A stretch of DNA of 64,000 nt from CAISCU01 sp943361925 (GCA_943361925.1 CALRIT020000020.1:6540-70539); one strand, 5' to 3'. Shown: positions 24,221 to 34,703, counted from the first letter of the stretch. Numbers and translations: made by a program. Notes: generated by a model not told the origin, from the sequence alone.

Positions 24221-25576
24221 TTATTTAGTCCAAATACCATTGGCTTTTTTATTCATAATAAGATGGTATTGTATAGGTCCGAAAAATGCTCCCGGAAGCA
24301 AACAAATAATGTTTGATAACATGATACCCTCGATTCCAAAACCCAAATATCTGCATAAAAACAAAGACATTGGAATACTGATAATTGCCAATAGTATAGA
24401 CAAATAGAATTGAATACGAATGAGTCCTGCACCATTTAAAAATTGAGCAAAAATTGAACCCCAGCTGCTGATTACAATAAACAATGCATTAAAAATTACG
24501 AGTAAAAACGGATAATCTAAAGGTGTTTTAATCCAAATTTTAATTAGAAAATCAAAAATTGCTACAAAAACAAACATTGCTAAAATAAGTACAAGCCAAA
24601 ATTTTATTAATTTATTTATGGTGGTCTTTATCCATAAATGGTCTTGTTTATGATATGCTTCTGCAAACCCCGACCAAAACGGTGTAATTAAGATGGTAAA
24701 TCCCATTGTGGGTATAGAAAACAACTTACTTACAATGCTAAATGGAGTTACTGAAAGTGGGCCAAACAATTGTGTAATAATAATATTGTTCGAAAGGAAC
24801 ATAAACATAGCAGCAATTTGTAGAATAAAAAACTGAATTCCCTTTCCAAACAATTGTGAACTTAATGAAAAATCGATGTATTTAAAATCAGGCTTAACGT
24901 TCGAGAAATCTTTATTAAAATAGTAAATTGTTGCAAAAATGAGCACCAAAACAGGTGAAAAACTAAATACTAATCCTACCCATAACAAGGAACCACTGCC
25001 CAAATTCGATAGAAAATAAATCCCTGAAAAACTTAATAAAGAGCCCAATAATTCAAGTACACCGCTTGCCGCAACTTTATGCACAGCAATTAGGGATGTA
25101 GTTAAAATTGACAATATCATTTTTAAACAGAGAAACAAAAACACAAATTGAATCAGGATATTAAATTCATCTGTTTTTAAATTGCTTGAATTTAAAATAG
25201 AATTCCAGTTTAAAAAAGGATTTATGATTTCAAAACTTAAAAAAATCAAACTACAAATAATGATTATCAAGGCATAGGTTGTACTCAAATACCTTTTGGC
25301 ATTATGATAATCTTTGGCAGCCATAGAATTGGTAAATTTATTTCTAAATCCATTAGCCAAACCAATATCTAAAAAATAAAACCAGGTAACAATTGAAGAA
25401 AGTGTGTTCCAGATACCAAATTCTTCTTTATCCAGATAATTTAAAACAAGGGGAACAATTAAAAGACCCAAAATTGCCACTCCACCCTTCAAAATAAAGG
25501 AATAGAAAATATTCTTATAAATAAGCAAACTTCGTTCGTGCCTGCCTGCCAAGAATTTATTTATAAGGCTTTTCAT
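24221..25576 (-). CDS. wzx: Exopolysaccharide flippase Wzx
   Basis: The 451-residue protein has about 12-14 membrane helices, beginning YKNIFYSFILKGGVAILGLL and with LDKEEFGIWNTLSSIVTWF, a pattern of the RfbX/Wzx branch (the EEFGIW motif is common to many). It should move the undecaprenyl-linked repeat unit across the inner membrane. It sits between wzz and the aminotransferase gene in the operon. Confidence 0.85.
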   Translation of the reverse strand: MKSLINKFLAGRHERSLLIYKNIFYSFILKGGVAILGLLIVPLVLNYLDKEEFGIWNTLSSIVTWFYFLDIGLANGFRNKFTNSMAAKDYHNAKRYLSTTYALIIIICSLIFLSFEIINPFLNWNSILNSSNLKTDEFNILIQFVFLFLCLKMILSILTTSLIAVHKVAASGVLELLGSLLSFSGIYFLSNLGSGSLLWVGLVFSFSPVLVLIFATIYYFNKDFSNVKPDFKYIDFSLSSQLFGKGIQFFILQIAAMFMFLSNNIIITQLFGPLSVTPFSIVSKLFSIPTMGFTILITPFWSGFAEAYHKQDHLWIKTTINKLIKFWLVLILAMFVFVAIFDFLIKIWIKTPLDYPFLLVIFNALFIVISSWGSIFAQFLNGAGLIRIQFYLSILLAIISIPMSLFLCRYLGFGIEGIMLSNIICLLPGAFFGPIQYHLIMNKKANGIWTK

Positions 25577-25589
25577 TTGAAAAATAATC

Positions 25590-26669
25590 CTAAGCAGTAA
25601 ACTTGTTTTCAGGATTTCTTATAAAATTTATCAAATAAATTAAACTAAATAAACCTATTCCTAAAAACGCCAAAACAAACATTCCTAAAAAGCCATATGT
25701 AGCCATTGATTTTCCTTTGGTATCAAGTGGAGCCATTGGTGTATCAACTAATTGGAATACAGGTCTGTCTTGCTCCAGATTAAATTTAGCAATCTCTTTA
25801 TTTTTAATACTTTCTGCATAAAGAATATTCAAAATATTGACCTCTCTTCTTAACCTTTGTTCATTTAATTTTCCTTTGAAACGAAAAATGTTCATAGCCA
25901 TATCACTCGAAGATGCTGTTTCTGCTTCAATTTCATGAAGTAAATCGCGAATTGAATCGGTTTTGTAGGCAATTAAATCATAATTAGCTTGCAAGTTCTT
26001 TGTCATTGTATTGATATAAAACTTAGCTAATTCATCATAAATAGCATTTACAAATTCAATACTTAATTGTTCATTTCTGCATTCAAAATTTATTTGAATA
26101 ATACCTGAATTTTGAACCCCAACAAACGAACTTGACTTTTTAGAAACTGACTCCATTTGTAAGCGGTTCGACTTCAAAATAAAAACTATAATCTGATCAA
26201 TAGCTTTATTTTCTTTATAGGTTAAATCCGATACATGTTTGGCTCTGATTTTATCCAAATCAAATAAAGTAGTATCATTTACCCAACCATTTTTAAGTTT
26301 CAAAACTTCAGCAAGTTTATCTGCAATTGTTACATCCGAGTTTGATAATTTTCTGAGCATTGCTTCACCTAAAATTCTCTTGGTTTTCCCTAGATACAAA
26401 ACACGGTCATCAGTAATATTCGGGCTACCAGAACCAAGACCTAATTGACCGGCCAAAGCGCTTAATGCGCTTCCACCTGATGACTTTGAATCATTTAATA
26501 TAAAGCTAAGATTTGCAACATAATATGGCTTATATTGATAAGCATAATAAATACCTGCACTTAAGCCTAAAATTCCAGCAATAATATATAGGTAGATATA
26601 CTTTTTGATGTACTTCAAATAATTGTTCAAGAAACTTTTTAAGGCTTCCAGCTGAATACCATTTTCCAT
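25590..26669 (-). CDS. wzz: Chain-length determinant (Wzz-type polysaccharide co-polymerase)
   Basis: The 359-residue protein has two membrane segments, one near residues 20-45 (YLYIIAGILGLSAGIYYAY) and one near 325-350 (YGFLGMFVLAFLGIGLFSLI), around a large periplasmic coiled region. PMAPLDTKGKS before the second segment is the proline-rich part typical of Wzz. No Walker-type tyrosine kinase domain is fused or adjacent, so any BY-kinase must be elsewhere. It controls polymer length with Wzy and couples to the outer-membrane exporter encoded just upstream. Confidence 0.88.
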   Translation of the reverse strand: MENGIQLEALKSFLNNYLKYIKKYIYLYIIAGILGLSAGIYYAYQYKPYYVANLSFILNDSKSSGGSALSALAGQLGLGSGSPNITDDRVLYLGKTKRILGEAMLRKLSNSDVTIADKLAEVLKLKNGWVNDTTLFDLDKIRAKHVSDLTYKENKAIDQIIVFILKSNRLQMESVSKKSSSFVGVQNSGIIQINFECRNEQLSIEFVNAIYDELAKFYINTMTKNLQANYDLIAYKTDSIRDLLHEIEAETASSSDMAMNIFRFKGKLNEQRLRREVNILNILYAESIKNKEIAKFNLEQDRPVFQLVDTPMAPLDTKGKSMATYGFLGMFVLAFLGIGLFSLIYLINFIRNPENKFTA

Positions 26670-26676
26670 TTCTATA

Positions 26677-29127
26677 TTATTTAATTACAGTACTAAGAAT
26701 AACTAACATACTTGTTAAAGAAGTAGTTAATGTAACAATTTCAATGGTTGAAAGTCCTTTATTATCATCTTTAACAGGAACTACCAATTCACAACCGGGT
26801 TTTACTTTTGGATAAAGTTTAAAAAACAAGAAGTTTTTAGTTGCTTTTGCTGTACCATTTGAATAGATGATATAAGATCTTCTTTTGAGTGCTTTTGAAG
26901 AGAATCCACCTGCTTGAGAAATATAAGAACGGAAATTCAAACCCTTTTCATGACGTAGTCGAACAGGGTACAAAACTTGGCCAGAAACTAAAACTGTTTG
27001 ACGTACAATAGGAATTCTTACAACATCTGAATCACGTAATAAAAGGTCGAATTTTGAACCCGGTTTTTTCATGATTTTTTGCAAGTCAATACCAACTATA
27101 TCTGTTGTTCTGTTGCTTTCTGTTTCAATTAATTCATCAATTTGCAAAGTATCTTTACTTTGTTTTCTTAGTGCATTTAGTTTGTTCTCTTTGATAACGT
27201 TTCCTGTAATTGAATTATCTTTTGCTCTTATTAAAATCGCTCCTTCAGGAAAACTATTAATTGTTAAACCACCCGCTCTTTTAATGATATCAGAGATTTT
27301 TTCGTCATTTTTTTGAAGTACATAAACCCCTGGATACATAACCTCTCCATCTAAAATAACTTTTTTCTGTTCTAAAAATCCGGGAGCTTTAAATATTGTA
27401 ACCATGTCAAATGCTTCAAGTTCAAAATTACTTCTGTCTTTTAAATCCTGATTTACTTCAAATGATTTAACCATAGAAATAGCAGCTCCTTCCGACATTC
27501 TATCAGCATCTTTAATTCTTCTTGAAACTTCAATTCTTTGAATTGCAGCATTTTCTTTAAGGCCACCTGCTGCAACAATCAAATCTTCCAGTTTCATTTT
27601 TTCAGCAAATTTGTATGAGCCTGGTCTTAAAACTTCTCCATTAATAATAACCAACTGCTGCTCTTTCATTTCATTTTTCGAAGCTATGATTAAAACATCC
27701 TCGCGTTTCAAAGTTACATCTGCTTTTTTACCGGAAAGAACTTCTTCCAAATCAACCGACAACATTTCTTGAGAATTATCTTCCTTCAATCTGTAAATAA
27801 TTGCTCTACTTTTAAATGCATCTTCTCTTAAACCTTCAGCATTATTAATCAATTTTGAAACCGTAGGATTGTCTTCCAAAGCAAAAAATCCTGGTCTGAA
27901 AATAGCACCTTTAATTTCAACACGATTAGAAAAACGAGTTAAAATACTATCAACATAAAACACATCACCATTACGAGCCTGAAAAATTCCAAATAATGAA
28001 GCAGGAATATCAGCAACACTTTTTTGTTTGCCATCGTTCCTTTCAACTTTAATTCTTTCTCTGTAAGCATTACCGCTGAAACCTCCAGTATACTTTAATA
28101 AATCATTTAAAGATTCGGTTTTATTAGTTTCAAAATAACCTTCTCTTTTAACATAACCCCTAAATTCTACTCGGTTTTCATAAGCACTTACTTTAATTAC
28201 ATCTTGGTCTTGTAATCTGATATTTGCTTTTGAGGTACCATACATTAAATAATCATATACATCTAATGTTGCAATTACTTTATTGGCTCTTATTACTTTA
28301 ATATTTCTAAATGAACCATTTTCATTTGGTCCACCTGAAGCATACAAGGCGTTAAAAACAGTTGCCAGCGATGGTAAAGTGTAAGTTCCCGGCAAATTTA
28401 CTTCACCTAAAATAACCACTTTAATACTTCTAATATTCCCTAAACTTACACCAATTTTTGTTTCACCGGTAGAAATGGTAGGGTTTTGTTTCGATATTAA
28501 ACTACTGATTCTTAACTTGGCTTGTTCAATTGTAGCACCTGAAACAGAAACAGTTCCGTAAATTGGAATTCTTATATTTCCTTCCGGACTTACTTTTAAC
28601 TGATAGGTTTCTTCAGAATATCCTGTTAAATCAATGATTAATTCATCATCAGGACCTAATTGATAATTTAATGGAGTTGCAATTTTTAAATTCGGTTCGA
28701 AACTTAAATTCTTATTACTAAATAAATCTGCTCCAAAAATTGGCGAGCGAAATGAGTTCAGAACTTGTTCAATAGGTTCAATATTATTGTTTAATGTCCT
28801 GGTTGATTCCTTTTGTGTGGTATTCTTTTTTGAACTTGGACCCGATAAATTTTCAATCCTAACTTTTAATTTACGAATTTCATCTTCAGGCAAATTTCTG
28901 TTCCTTAATTCTTTTTCAGCTTCTGTCCACGATAAACCTGTTTTCTTTAATTCATTAGAAAATTGAGTAATCTGGTCATCATTTAATTGGTCAATTTTCA
29001 ACATGCTTAGGTTTCTGGTTTGCATCAAACCTGATTGCGCCGAAACTTTAATGGTGCTAAAAAAACAAAAAGAAACAATTAGAAATGTAATTACAATTGG
29101 CTTATAATGAAACAGTTTTTTATTCAT
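26677..29127 (-). CDS. wza: SLBB-domain polysaccharide exporter (Wza-like, multi-SLBB)
   Basis: The 816-residue protein has a signal peptide (residues 1-30, IVSFCFFSTIKVSAQS), a helical segment, a polysaccharide-export domain starting YQLGPDDELIIDLTGYSEET, and a series of about six SLBB domains recognised by repeated G-x-V-x-x-P-G-x-Y/F strands (for example VILGEVNLPGTY, VEIKGAIFRPGFF, VIINGEVLRPGSY, VILDGEVMYPGVY). It ends with a hydrophobic helix. Wza has fewer SLBB domains, so the periplasmic channel is probably longer. It lacks a lipobox cysteine. It is the first gene of the operon. Confidence 0.9.
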   Translation of the reverse strand: MNKKLFHYKPIVITFLIVSFCFFSTIKVSAQSGLMQTRNLSMLKIDQLNDDQITQFSNELKKTGLSWTEAEKELRNRNLPEDEIRKLKVRIENLSGPSSKKNTTQKESTRTLNNNIEPIEQVLNSFRSPIFGADLFSNKNLSFEPNLKIATPLNYQLGPDDELIIDLTGYSEETYQLKVSPEGNIRIPIYGTVSVSGATIEQAKLRISSLISKQNPTISTGETKIGVSLGNIRSIKVVILGEVNLPGTYTLPSLATVFNALYASGGPNENGSFRNIKVIRANKVIATLDVYDYLMYGTSKANIRLQDQDVIKVSAYENRVEFRGYVKREGYFETNKTESLNDLLKYTGGFSGNAYRERIKVERNDGKQKSVADIPASLFGIFQARNGDVFYVDSILTRFSNRVEIKGAIFRPGFFALEDNPTVSKLINNAEGLREDAFKSRAIIYRLKEDNSQEMLSVDLEEVLSGKKADVTLKREDVLIIASKNEMKEQQLVIINGEVLRPGSYKFAEKMKLEDLIVAAGGLKENAAIQRIEVSRRIKDADRMSEGAAISMVKSFEVNQDLKDRSNFELEAFDMVTIFKAPGFLEQKKVILDGEVMYPGVYVLQKNDEKISDIIKRAGGLTINSFPEGAILIRAKDNSITGNVIKENKLNALRKQSKDTLQIDELIETESNRTTDIVGIDLQKIMKKPGSKFDLLLRDSDVVRIPIVRQTVLVSGQVLYPVRLRHEKGLNFRSYISQAGGFSSKALKRRSYIIYSNGTAKATKNFLFFKLYPKVKPGCELVVPVKDDNKGLSTIEIVTLTTSLTSMLVILSTVIK

Positions 29128-29231
29128 TCATTTAAAATTTGTTTGAATGGCAATGCCACAGCAAGCCGCAAAATAACGAAAACCTTTAATTATTATTAAA
29201 GCAATGCAACTTTTTGAAGATAAAAATTAAC

Positions 29232-29261
29232 TTGAAGTCTTAGGGTTGACTATTATATTCG
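29232..29261 (+). promoter_or_regulatory. Promoter of the TonB-dependent receptor gene
   Basis: TTG (29232-29234), a 19-base spacer and TATATTCG (29254-29261) precede the ATG at 29272 by ten bases. The 144-bp gap to the divergent wza gene otherwise looks unstructured. Confidence 0.5.
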
Positions 29262-29271
29262 TGCCGATCAA

Positions 29272-31557
29272 ATGAAAAAAAATTTACTTTTATTAATAAT
29301 CTGTCTAGGCGTTTATTTTCAAAACCAGGCTCAAACAGCTGAAGTTAGGGGCTTTGTTTACGACAAATCAAATGGAGAACCTGTAATTTTCACAAATGTT
29401 GTAGTGAAGGAGTTAATGTTAGGAAAAGCCACTGATATCAATGGTTTTTACACAATTACTCGCTTAAAACCAGGCAAATACACACTAATGTGTTGGTCAA
29501 TTGGTTACGATACATCCAAATTTGAAGTGAATTTAACAGCTGGTAGAATTCAAAATCAGAATTTTTATCTAAAACCAAAATCAACTCAATTACAAGAATT
29601 TGAGGTTAAAGCAGATAGACAAAAAGCAAAAGAAAATGTAAATATTTCTACAAACGTAATCACCCAGAAAGAACTAAAACAGTTACCTACTTTTGGTGGT
29701 GAACCGGATTTGGTTCAATATCTACAAGTATTACCTGGTGTAAATTTTAGTGGTGACCAAGGTGGACAATTATACATTAGAGGTGGACCTCCAGTTATGA
29801 ATAAAGTTATGATGGATGGTATGATTATCTACAATCCTTTCCATTCAATTGGTTTATTTTCTGTTTTTGATGCTGATATTATTAGAAATGCTGAAGTAAG
29901 TGCCGGTGGATTTAATGCACAATATGGAGGAAGAATTTCAGGAATTATCGATGTTAGTACCAGAGAAGGAAACAAAAAGGAATTTGGTGGAAAATTGAGC
30001 GCAAATCCAATAACTGCCAAAATTTTACTTGAAGGACCGATTTCTGCTTTTAGTGAAGGCGGTTCTAGTTCTTCAGTTATTTTATCCTATAAAACATCTT
30101 ATTTAAATAAAACAGCTCCAACATTTTACCCAAATGCTGATCCTGTAAATGGTTTGCCTTATTCCTTTAATGATTTATATGGTAAATTTAGCCATATCAC
30201 TTCTAATGGAAGTCGTATTAACTTGTTTGGATTTAATTTCACAGATAAGGCAAACTTTTCTAATACACAATACAATTGGGGTTCAAGTGGTTTTGGTGCA
30301 AATATGCTTGTCATTCCAGATGGATCAAGTACTGTAATTAATGCAGCTTTTGGATATTCAGGCTATTTAATGAAACAGTTAGAAACAGATGGATTACCAA
30401 GAGAAAGCTCTATAAATGGATTTAATGGAAGTATTAATTTTACTAATTTTATTGGTAAAGATGATATTAAATATGGTTTTGATGCAGTTGGATTTGCAAC
30501 AGACTTTAATTACCTGAACAGTGTTGGAAGAAAATTGGAAGCCAAAGATTATAATACTGAATTACAAGCATTTGTTAAGTACAAAAAGGTTTGGAACAGA
30601 TTGGTTGTTGAACCGGGATTAAGAGCAATTTATTATGCATCATTGGCTGAATCAAGTTTAGAACCACGTTTAGGAATTAAATACAATGCAACTTCTAATA
30701 TTCGTTTAAAATTTGCTGCGGGTACATATTCTCAAAATCTTATGAGTGCTGTAAGTGACCAGGATGTGGTGAATCTTTTTTATGGATTTTTAGCAAGTCC
30801 CGATAAAGTAAATGGTTCAAGCAGCGAATATAAAAGACAAACTGCTGAGCATTTGGTTGGGGGTTTAGAATTTGATTTAGGAAGATATATTGAAGTAAAT
30901 TCAGAAGTTTTCCTGAAAAATTTTAGTCAGGTTACAAATATCAATCGTGATAAAATTTATGATGATAATGAAAAAAATCAGGATAAACCTTACTACGAAA
31001 GAGCTGATATTATTAAAGAAACTGGAAAAGCGTATGGCGCTGATATGCGGATTAAATACGAAAAGAAACGAGTTTATATCTGGGCTGTTTATTCATTAAC
31101 TTTTGTAAGTCGAAATGATGGAAGAAGGACGTATTTCCCGCATTTCGACAGACGTCATAACCTTAATCTTGTATTTACTTATCAGTTTGGAAAAAACAAT
31201 TCGTGGAGTTTAAATACACGTTATAATTTTGGATCAGGATTTCCTTTTACACAAACTCAGGGCTTTTATGAATTATTGAATTTGAATGGTGGCGTTTCAA
31301 CCAATATCAATAACCAAAATGGGAATTTAGGTATTTCTTATACTGATGTAAATTCAGGGAGATTGCCGTTTTACCACAGAGTTGATGCTTCTTTAAGTAA
31401 AAAGATTAAGTTTAATGCAAAAAACACATTAACAATGATTGCTTCAGGAACAAATCTGTTAAATAGAGAAAATATCTTCTATTTCGACAGAATGAACTAT
31501 AAACGCATCAATCAATTGCCAATTATGCCCACTTTGGGGATAAATTGGAGCTTCTAG
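29272..31557 (+). CDS. TonB-dependent outer-membrane receptor
   Basis: The 761-residue protein has a signal peptide (KKNLLLLIICLGVYFQNQAQ), an N-terminal carboxypeptidase-regulatory-like domain (VRGFVYDKSNGEPVIFTNVV to about residue 110), a plug (YLQVLPGVNFSGDQGGQLYIRGG, then MMDGMIIYNPFH) and a beta-barrel ending in an aromatic residue (INWSF). It is short for this family, so the barrel may be reduced or its substrate unusual. No SusD partner follows, which argues against a glycan-uptake pair. The substrate is unknown. It is followed by the TPR gene after 35 bp. Confidence 0.9.
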   Translation: MKKNLLLLIICLGVYFQNQAQTAEVRGFVYDKSNGEPVIFTNVVVKELMLGKATDINGFYTITRLKPGKYTLMCWSIGYDTSKFEVNLTAGRIQNQNFYLKPKSTQLQEFEVKADRQKAKENVNISTNVITQKELKQLPTFGGEPDLVQYLQVLPGVNFSGDQGGQLYIRGGPPVMNKVMMDGMIIYNPFHSIGLFSVFDADIIRNAEVSAGGFNAQYGGRISGIIDVSTREGNKKEFGGKLSANPITAKILLEGPISAFSEGGSSSSVILSYKTSYLNKTAPTFYPNADPVNGLPYSFNDLYGKFSHITSNGSRINLFGFNFTDKANFSNTQYNWGSSGFGANMLVIPDGSSTVINAAFGYSGYLMKQLETDGLPRESSINGFNGSINFTNFIGKDDIKYGFDAVGFATDFNYLNSVGRKLEAKDYNTELQAFVKYKKVWNRLVVEPGLRAIYYASLAESSLEPRLGIKYNATSNIRLKFAAGTYSQNLMSAVSDQDVVNLFYGFLASPDKVNGSSSEYKRQTAEHLVGGLEFDLGRYIEVNSEVFLKNFSQVTNINRDKIYDDNEKNQDKPYYERADIIKETGKAYGADMRIKYEKKRVYIWAVYSLTFVSRNDGRRTYFPHFDRRHNLNLVFTYQFGKNNSWSLNTRYNFGSGFPFTQTQGFYELLNLNGGVSTNINNQNGNLGISYTDVNSGRLPFYHRVDASLSKKIKFNAKNTLTMIASGTNLLNRENIFYFDRMNYKRINQLPIMPTLGINWSF

Positions 31558-31563
31558 AATAAC

Positions 31564-31603
31564 TGTGCTCGTATAGTTTCGTTTTACTAACTATGCGAGC
31601 ACA
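31564..31603. promoter_or_regulatory. 13-bp dyad covering promoter box and start codon of the TPR gene
   Basis: TGTGCTCGTATAG (31564-31576) pairs with CTATGCGAGCACA (31591-31603) with a single T-G wobble and a 14-base loop. The left arm and loop contain a TAGTTTCG promoter box (31574-31581), and the right arm contains the ATG at 31593. It may be an operator, or a hairpin that hides the start codon in readthrough mRNA. Confidence 0.6.
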
Positions 31604-34600
31604 AGTCAATATAACAAAACAGCAGGAATGGCTGCAAAAGTTCCTGCTATTCATGGGAAGGCTAATGGCTTTTCTTGTAATACTTCTACTTTTTGCATTG
31701 ACAACAAATGCTCAAAGAACAGCGGTTTATGATGATGAAATTCGTTTTTACAACAGAGGTTTAGAGCTTTTCGAAAAAGAAAAGTTTGCTGCGGCACAAA
31801 AACATTTCACCTGGTTTTCAGGCATCACAAAAGACCCACAATTAAAAATTAATTCCACATACTATGCTGCTACCTGCGCTATGGAATTATTTAATCCTGA
31901 TGCTGAATCTTCATTGATCGCTATTATTCAAAAATATCCTGAAAATCCAAAGGCGAAATTGGCTAAATTTCAATTGGGTCGTTATTACTATAGAAATAAA
32001 AACAATAAAGATGCGGTAAAATGGCTAAGCGATTTAAATCCTGATTATTTATCAAATACAGACCAAAAAGAGTATTATTTCACATTAGGTTACTGCCAGT
32101 TTAAATCGAATTTGTTTAAGGAATCTAAAAATTCTTTTAAAGTTATCAAAGACGAAAAGAGTAAGTTTTACGATGCCACAAACTACTACTATGGTTATGT
32201 TTGTTATCAATCAGGTGATTTTAATGAAGCCCTTGAACATTTTGGTAGAATAAAATACCATAAAACATTTGGGCCATTAGCATCAGTATATGTAGCTCAA
32301 ATTTATTTTTCAAGAAAACAGTTCAAAGAGGTAATTAATTATTGTGATACCATTACCAATAAAGATTTGGCTATAGATGTTGCTGGAATGTTAGGGCAAT
32401 CACATTATAATATTGGAAACTATTCTAAAGCAATTCCATATTTAGAACAATTTATGAAGGATGCTCCGGTAATGCCAAAAAACAATGATTATTTCCAATT
32501 GGCTTATTCCTATTATAAAAATCAACAATACAATTTTGCTATTGAACAACTTCTAAAAATTGAAAATCCATCTGATTCAATAAAACAAAGTTCATTATTT
32601 ACGCTTGCTGATTCTTATTTAAAAACAGACAAAAAAGCTAATGCAATTGCGGCTTTCGATCAATGTTATGCAGCAGATTCAACAAGCAAAATGGCTGATG
32701 AAGCTTTGTATTTTAGTGCAAAAATTTCGGATGAAATGAATGTTCAAGGAAGCGCAATGACTAAATATGTTAAATATTTAGAACAATTTCCTGAAAGTGA
32801 TCACATAGATGAAGTAAGAACAAATCTTGGAAGTTTACTTTTAAATGCAAGGAATTATAAAGAAGCAATTCGAATTTTGGAAAGCCTTAAAAACCCTGGT
32901 AAAGCTGAAAAAACTATGCTTCAAAGAGTTTTATACTACAGAGCAGAAGAACTTTATTTAAACAACTTATTTCCTGATGCTTTGAAACTATTTAACAAAG
33001 CTCTTGAAATTGGAAATGACCCTTATATAAATGGACTATCACATTTTTGGTTAGCTGAAATTTCCTATAAAAATGCAAAGTATAAAGAAGCTTTAACATC
33101 ATACCAAAAAGCACAATCATTCTCTGATTTTAAACCTACAAGATTTTACCCATTATCTTATTATGAAAGTGGTTATTCAAACCTTAAAATAGAAGATTAT
33201 AATGCAGCGGTTGAATCATTTAAAGAATACGTAAAACAGGATCCCGGAAAAGCCAGTCCTGAAGTTTATACTGATGCTGTAATAAGAATTGCAGACTGTT
33301 ATTTTGTATCAAGAAAATATGATTTAGCAATAGAGTATTATGATAAAGTAGTAAGTGATAAACTTAATGGTTCAGATTATGCTTTATATCAAAAATCATT
33401 AATTCTTGGTGTTCAAAACAAATACAAGGAAAAAGGAGCTGTTTTAAAAACCCTTATTTCTATGTTCCCAAAATCAATTTATATTGATGATGCAGTTTTT
33501 GAAAATGCCAATTTATATTTATTAAGTGAAGAATATCCGGCTGCTATTAGTGAATTCAACCTTTTAATTACTAATTATCCAAGAAGTATTTATATTAGAA
33601 AAGCAAGGTTAAGTAAGGCTTTGGCATTGTTTAATGCTAAAATGGATGATGAAGTTTTAGCTGAAGTGAAAATTTTAATTACTGATTATCCTAATTCAGA
33701 AGAAGCAAAAGAAGGATTGGTAATAGTTAAAAATCTATTGGTAAATAAAGGTGAAAGTGATGCCTATTTAGAATATATAAAAGTATTACCAAACATAGTT
33801 GTTTCAGCAAGTTCTCAAGATTCACTTTCATATGAAGCTGCCTTTAATTTGTATAAGGTTAAAGATTATACTAAAGCAACAAAATCGTTTGGAAATTATA
33901 TCAATAAATTCCCGGGTGGATATTTCATTTTAAAAGCAAATTATTTCAAGGCAGAATCTGAAAGCATCTTAAAAAACCACGATGCAGCTCTTATTAACTA
34001 TGAATATGTTGCCAATGCATTAAGGAGTGATTTCACAGAAAGAAGTACCAGACAAGCAGCTACAATTCATTATATGAAGAAAAATTATGATGCAGCTTAT
34101 ACTTATTATTCAGCATTGGAAAGAATTGCATCATTAAAAGATAATTTGATGGTTTCGATATTGGGTCAAATGCGTTGCAGTAATTTACAAGGTAAGTCAG
34201 ATTCGGCAGCAGTTGCGGCTTTTAAATACATTAATTCAGGAATTGGATTAAAGGACCAATTACTGGAAGCACATATAATTGCTGGAAGATTTTACATGAA
34301 TAGAAGCAAATTAGATTCCGCTCAAATAGAATTTGCAGGCATTTTAAGAGAAACAAAAAATGTATATGGAGCAGAATCTAAATACAACCTTGCTTACATT
34401 CAATACCTGAGAAAAGAATATAAAACTGCTCAAAAAACAATCTATGATTTGGCTGATCAATTCAGTGCTTACGAATTCTGGGTTGCAAAAGCATATTTAC
34501 TTTTAGCGGATGTTTTAATCAAACAAAACGATTTCTTTCAAGCAAAGGCAACTTTACAAAGTTTGATTGATAATTATGAAGGTCAGGATATATTAACTCT

Positions 34601-34703
34601 TGCGAAACAAAAATTAATAGAAGTTAATGACCTGGAAAATCAACAAAAAGACAAACAGAAACAACAAATAGAGCAAAGAATCAAACAAAATGAAAACAAA
34701 TAA
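31593..34703 (+). CDS. Large periplasmic or surface TPR-repeat protein
   Basis: The 1036-residue protein has a hydrophobic signal segment ending TTNAQ and then more than ten tetratricopeptide-type helical repeats (for example GQSHYNIGNYSKAIPYLEQF, AWVAKAYLLLADVLIKQNDFFQA), finishing in a lysine/glutamine-rich coiled tail. TPR superhelices usually bind partner proteins. The tail and the overlap with the next gene, a beta-barrel protein, suggest they work together in the envelope. I do not recognise a named orthologue. Translation may start at ATG 31593 or at ATG 31653, which gives a cleaner signal peptide (MGRLMAFLVILLLFALTTN). Confidence 0.8.
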   Translation: MRAQVNITKQQEWLQKFLLFMGRLMAFLVILLLFALTTNAQRTAVYDDEIRFYNRGLELFEKEKFAAAQKHFTWFSGITKDPQLKINSTYYAATCAMELFNPDAESSLIAIIQKYPENPKAKLAKFQLGRYYYRNKNNKDAVKWLSDLNPDYLSNTDQKEYYFTLGYCQFKSNLFKESKNSFKVIKDEKSKFYDATNYYYGYVCYQSGDFNEALEHFGRIKYHKTFGPLASVYVAQIYFSRKQFKEVINYCDTITNKDLAIDVAGMLGQSHYNIGNYSKAIPYLEQFMKDAPVMPKNNDYFQLAYSYYKNQQYNFAIEQLLKIENPSDSIKQSSLFTLADSYLKTDKKANAIAAFDQCYAADSTSKMADEALYFSAKISDEMNVQGSAMTKYVKYLEQFPESDHIDEVRTNLGSLLLNARNYKEAIRILESLKNPGKAEKTMLQRVLYYRAEELYLNNLFPDALKLFNKALEIGNDPYINGLSHFWLAEISYKNAKYKEALTSYQKAQSFSDFKPTRFYPLSYYESGYSNLKIEDYNAAVESFKEYVKQDPGKASPEVYTDAVIRIADCYFVSRKYDLAIEYYDKVVSDKLNGSDYALYQKSLILGVQNKYKEKGAVLKTLISMFPKSIYIDDAVFENANLYLLSEEYPAAISEFNLLITNYPRSIYIRKARLSKALALFNAKMDDEVLAEVKILITDYPNSEEAKEGLVIVKNLLVNKGESDAYLEYIKVLPNIVVSASSQDSLSYEAAFNLYKVKDYTKATKSFGNYINKFPGGYFILKANYFKAESESILKNHDAALINYEYVANALRSDFTERSTRQAATIHYMKKNYDAAYTYYSALERIASLKDNLMVSILGQMRCSNLQGKSDSAAVAAFKYINSGIGLKDQLLEAHIIAGRFYMNRSKLDSAQIEFAGILRETKNVYGAESKYNLAYIQYLRKEYKTAQKTIYDLADQFSAYEFWVAKAYLLLADVLIKQNDFFQAKATLQSLIDNYEGQDILTLAKQKLIEVNDLENQQKDKQKQQIEQRIKQNENK

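Noticed and set aside
29272..31557. SusC/SusD-type glycan uptake locus
   Set aside because: The receptor is short and no SusD lipoprotein or glycoside hydrolase follows.
31593..34703. SprE/PorW gliding-motility lipoprotein
   Set aside because: It is TPR-rich and of similar size, but has no lipobox cysteine and no neighbouring gliding or T9SS genes.
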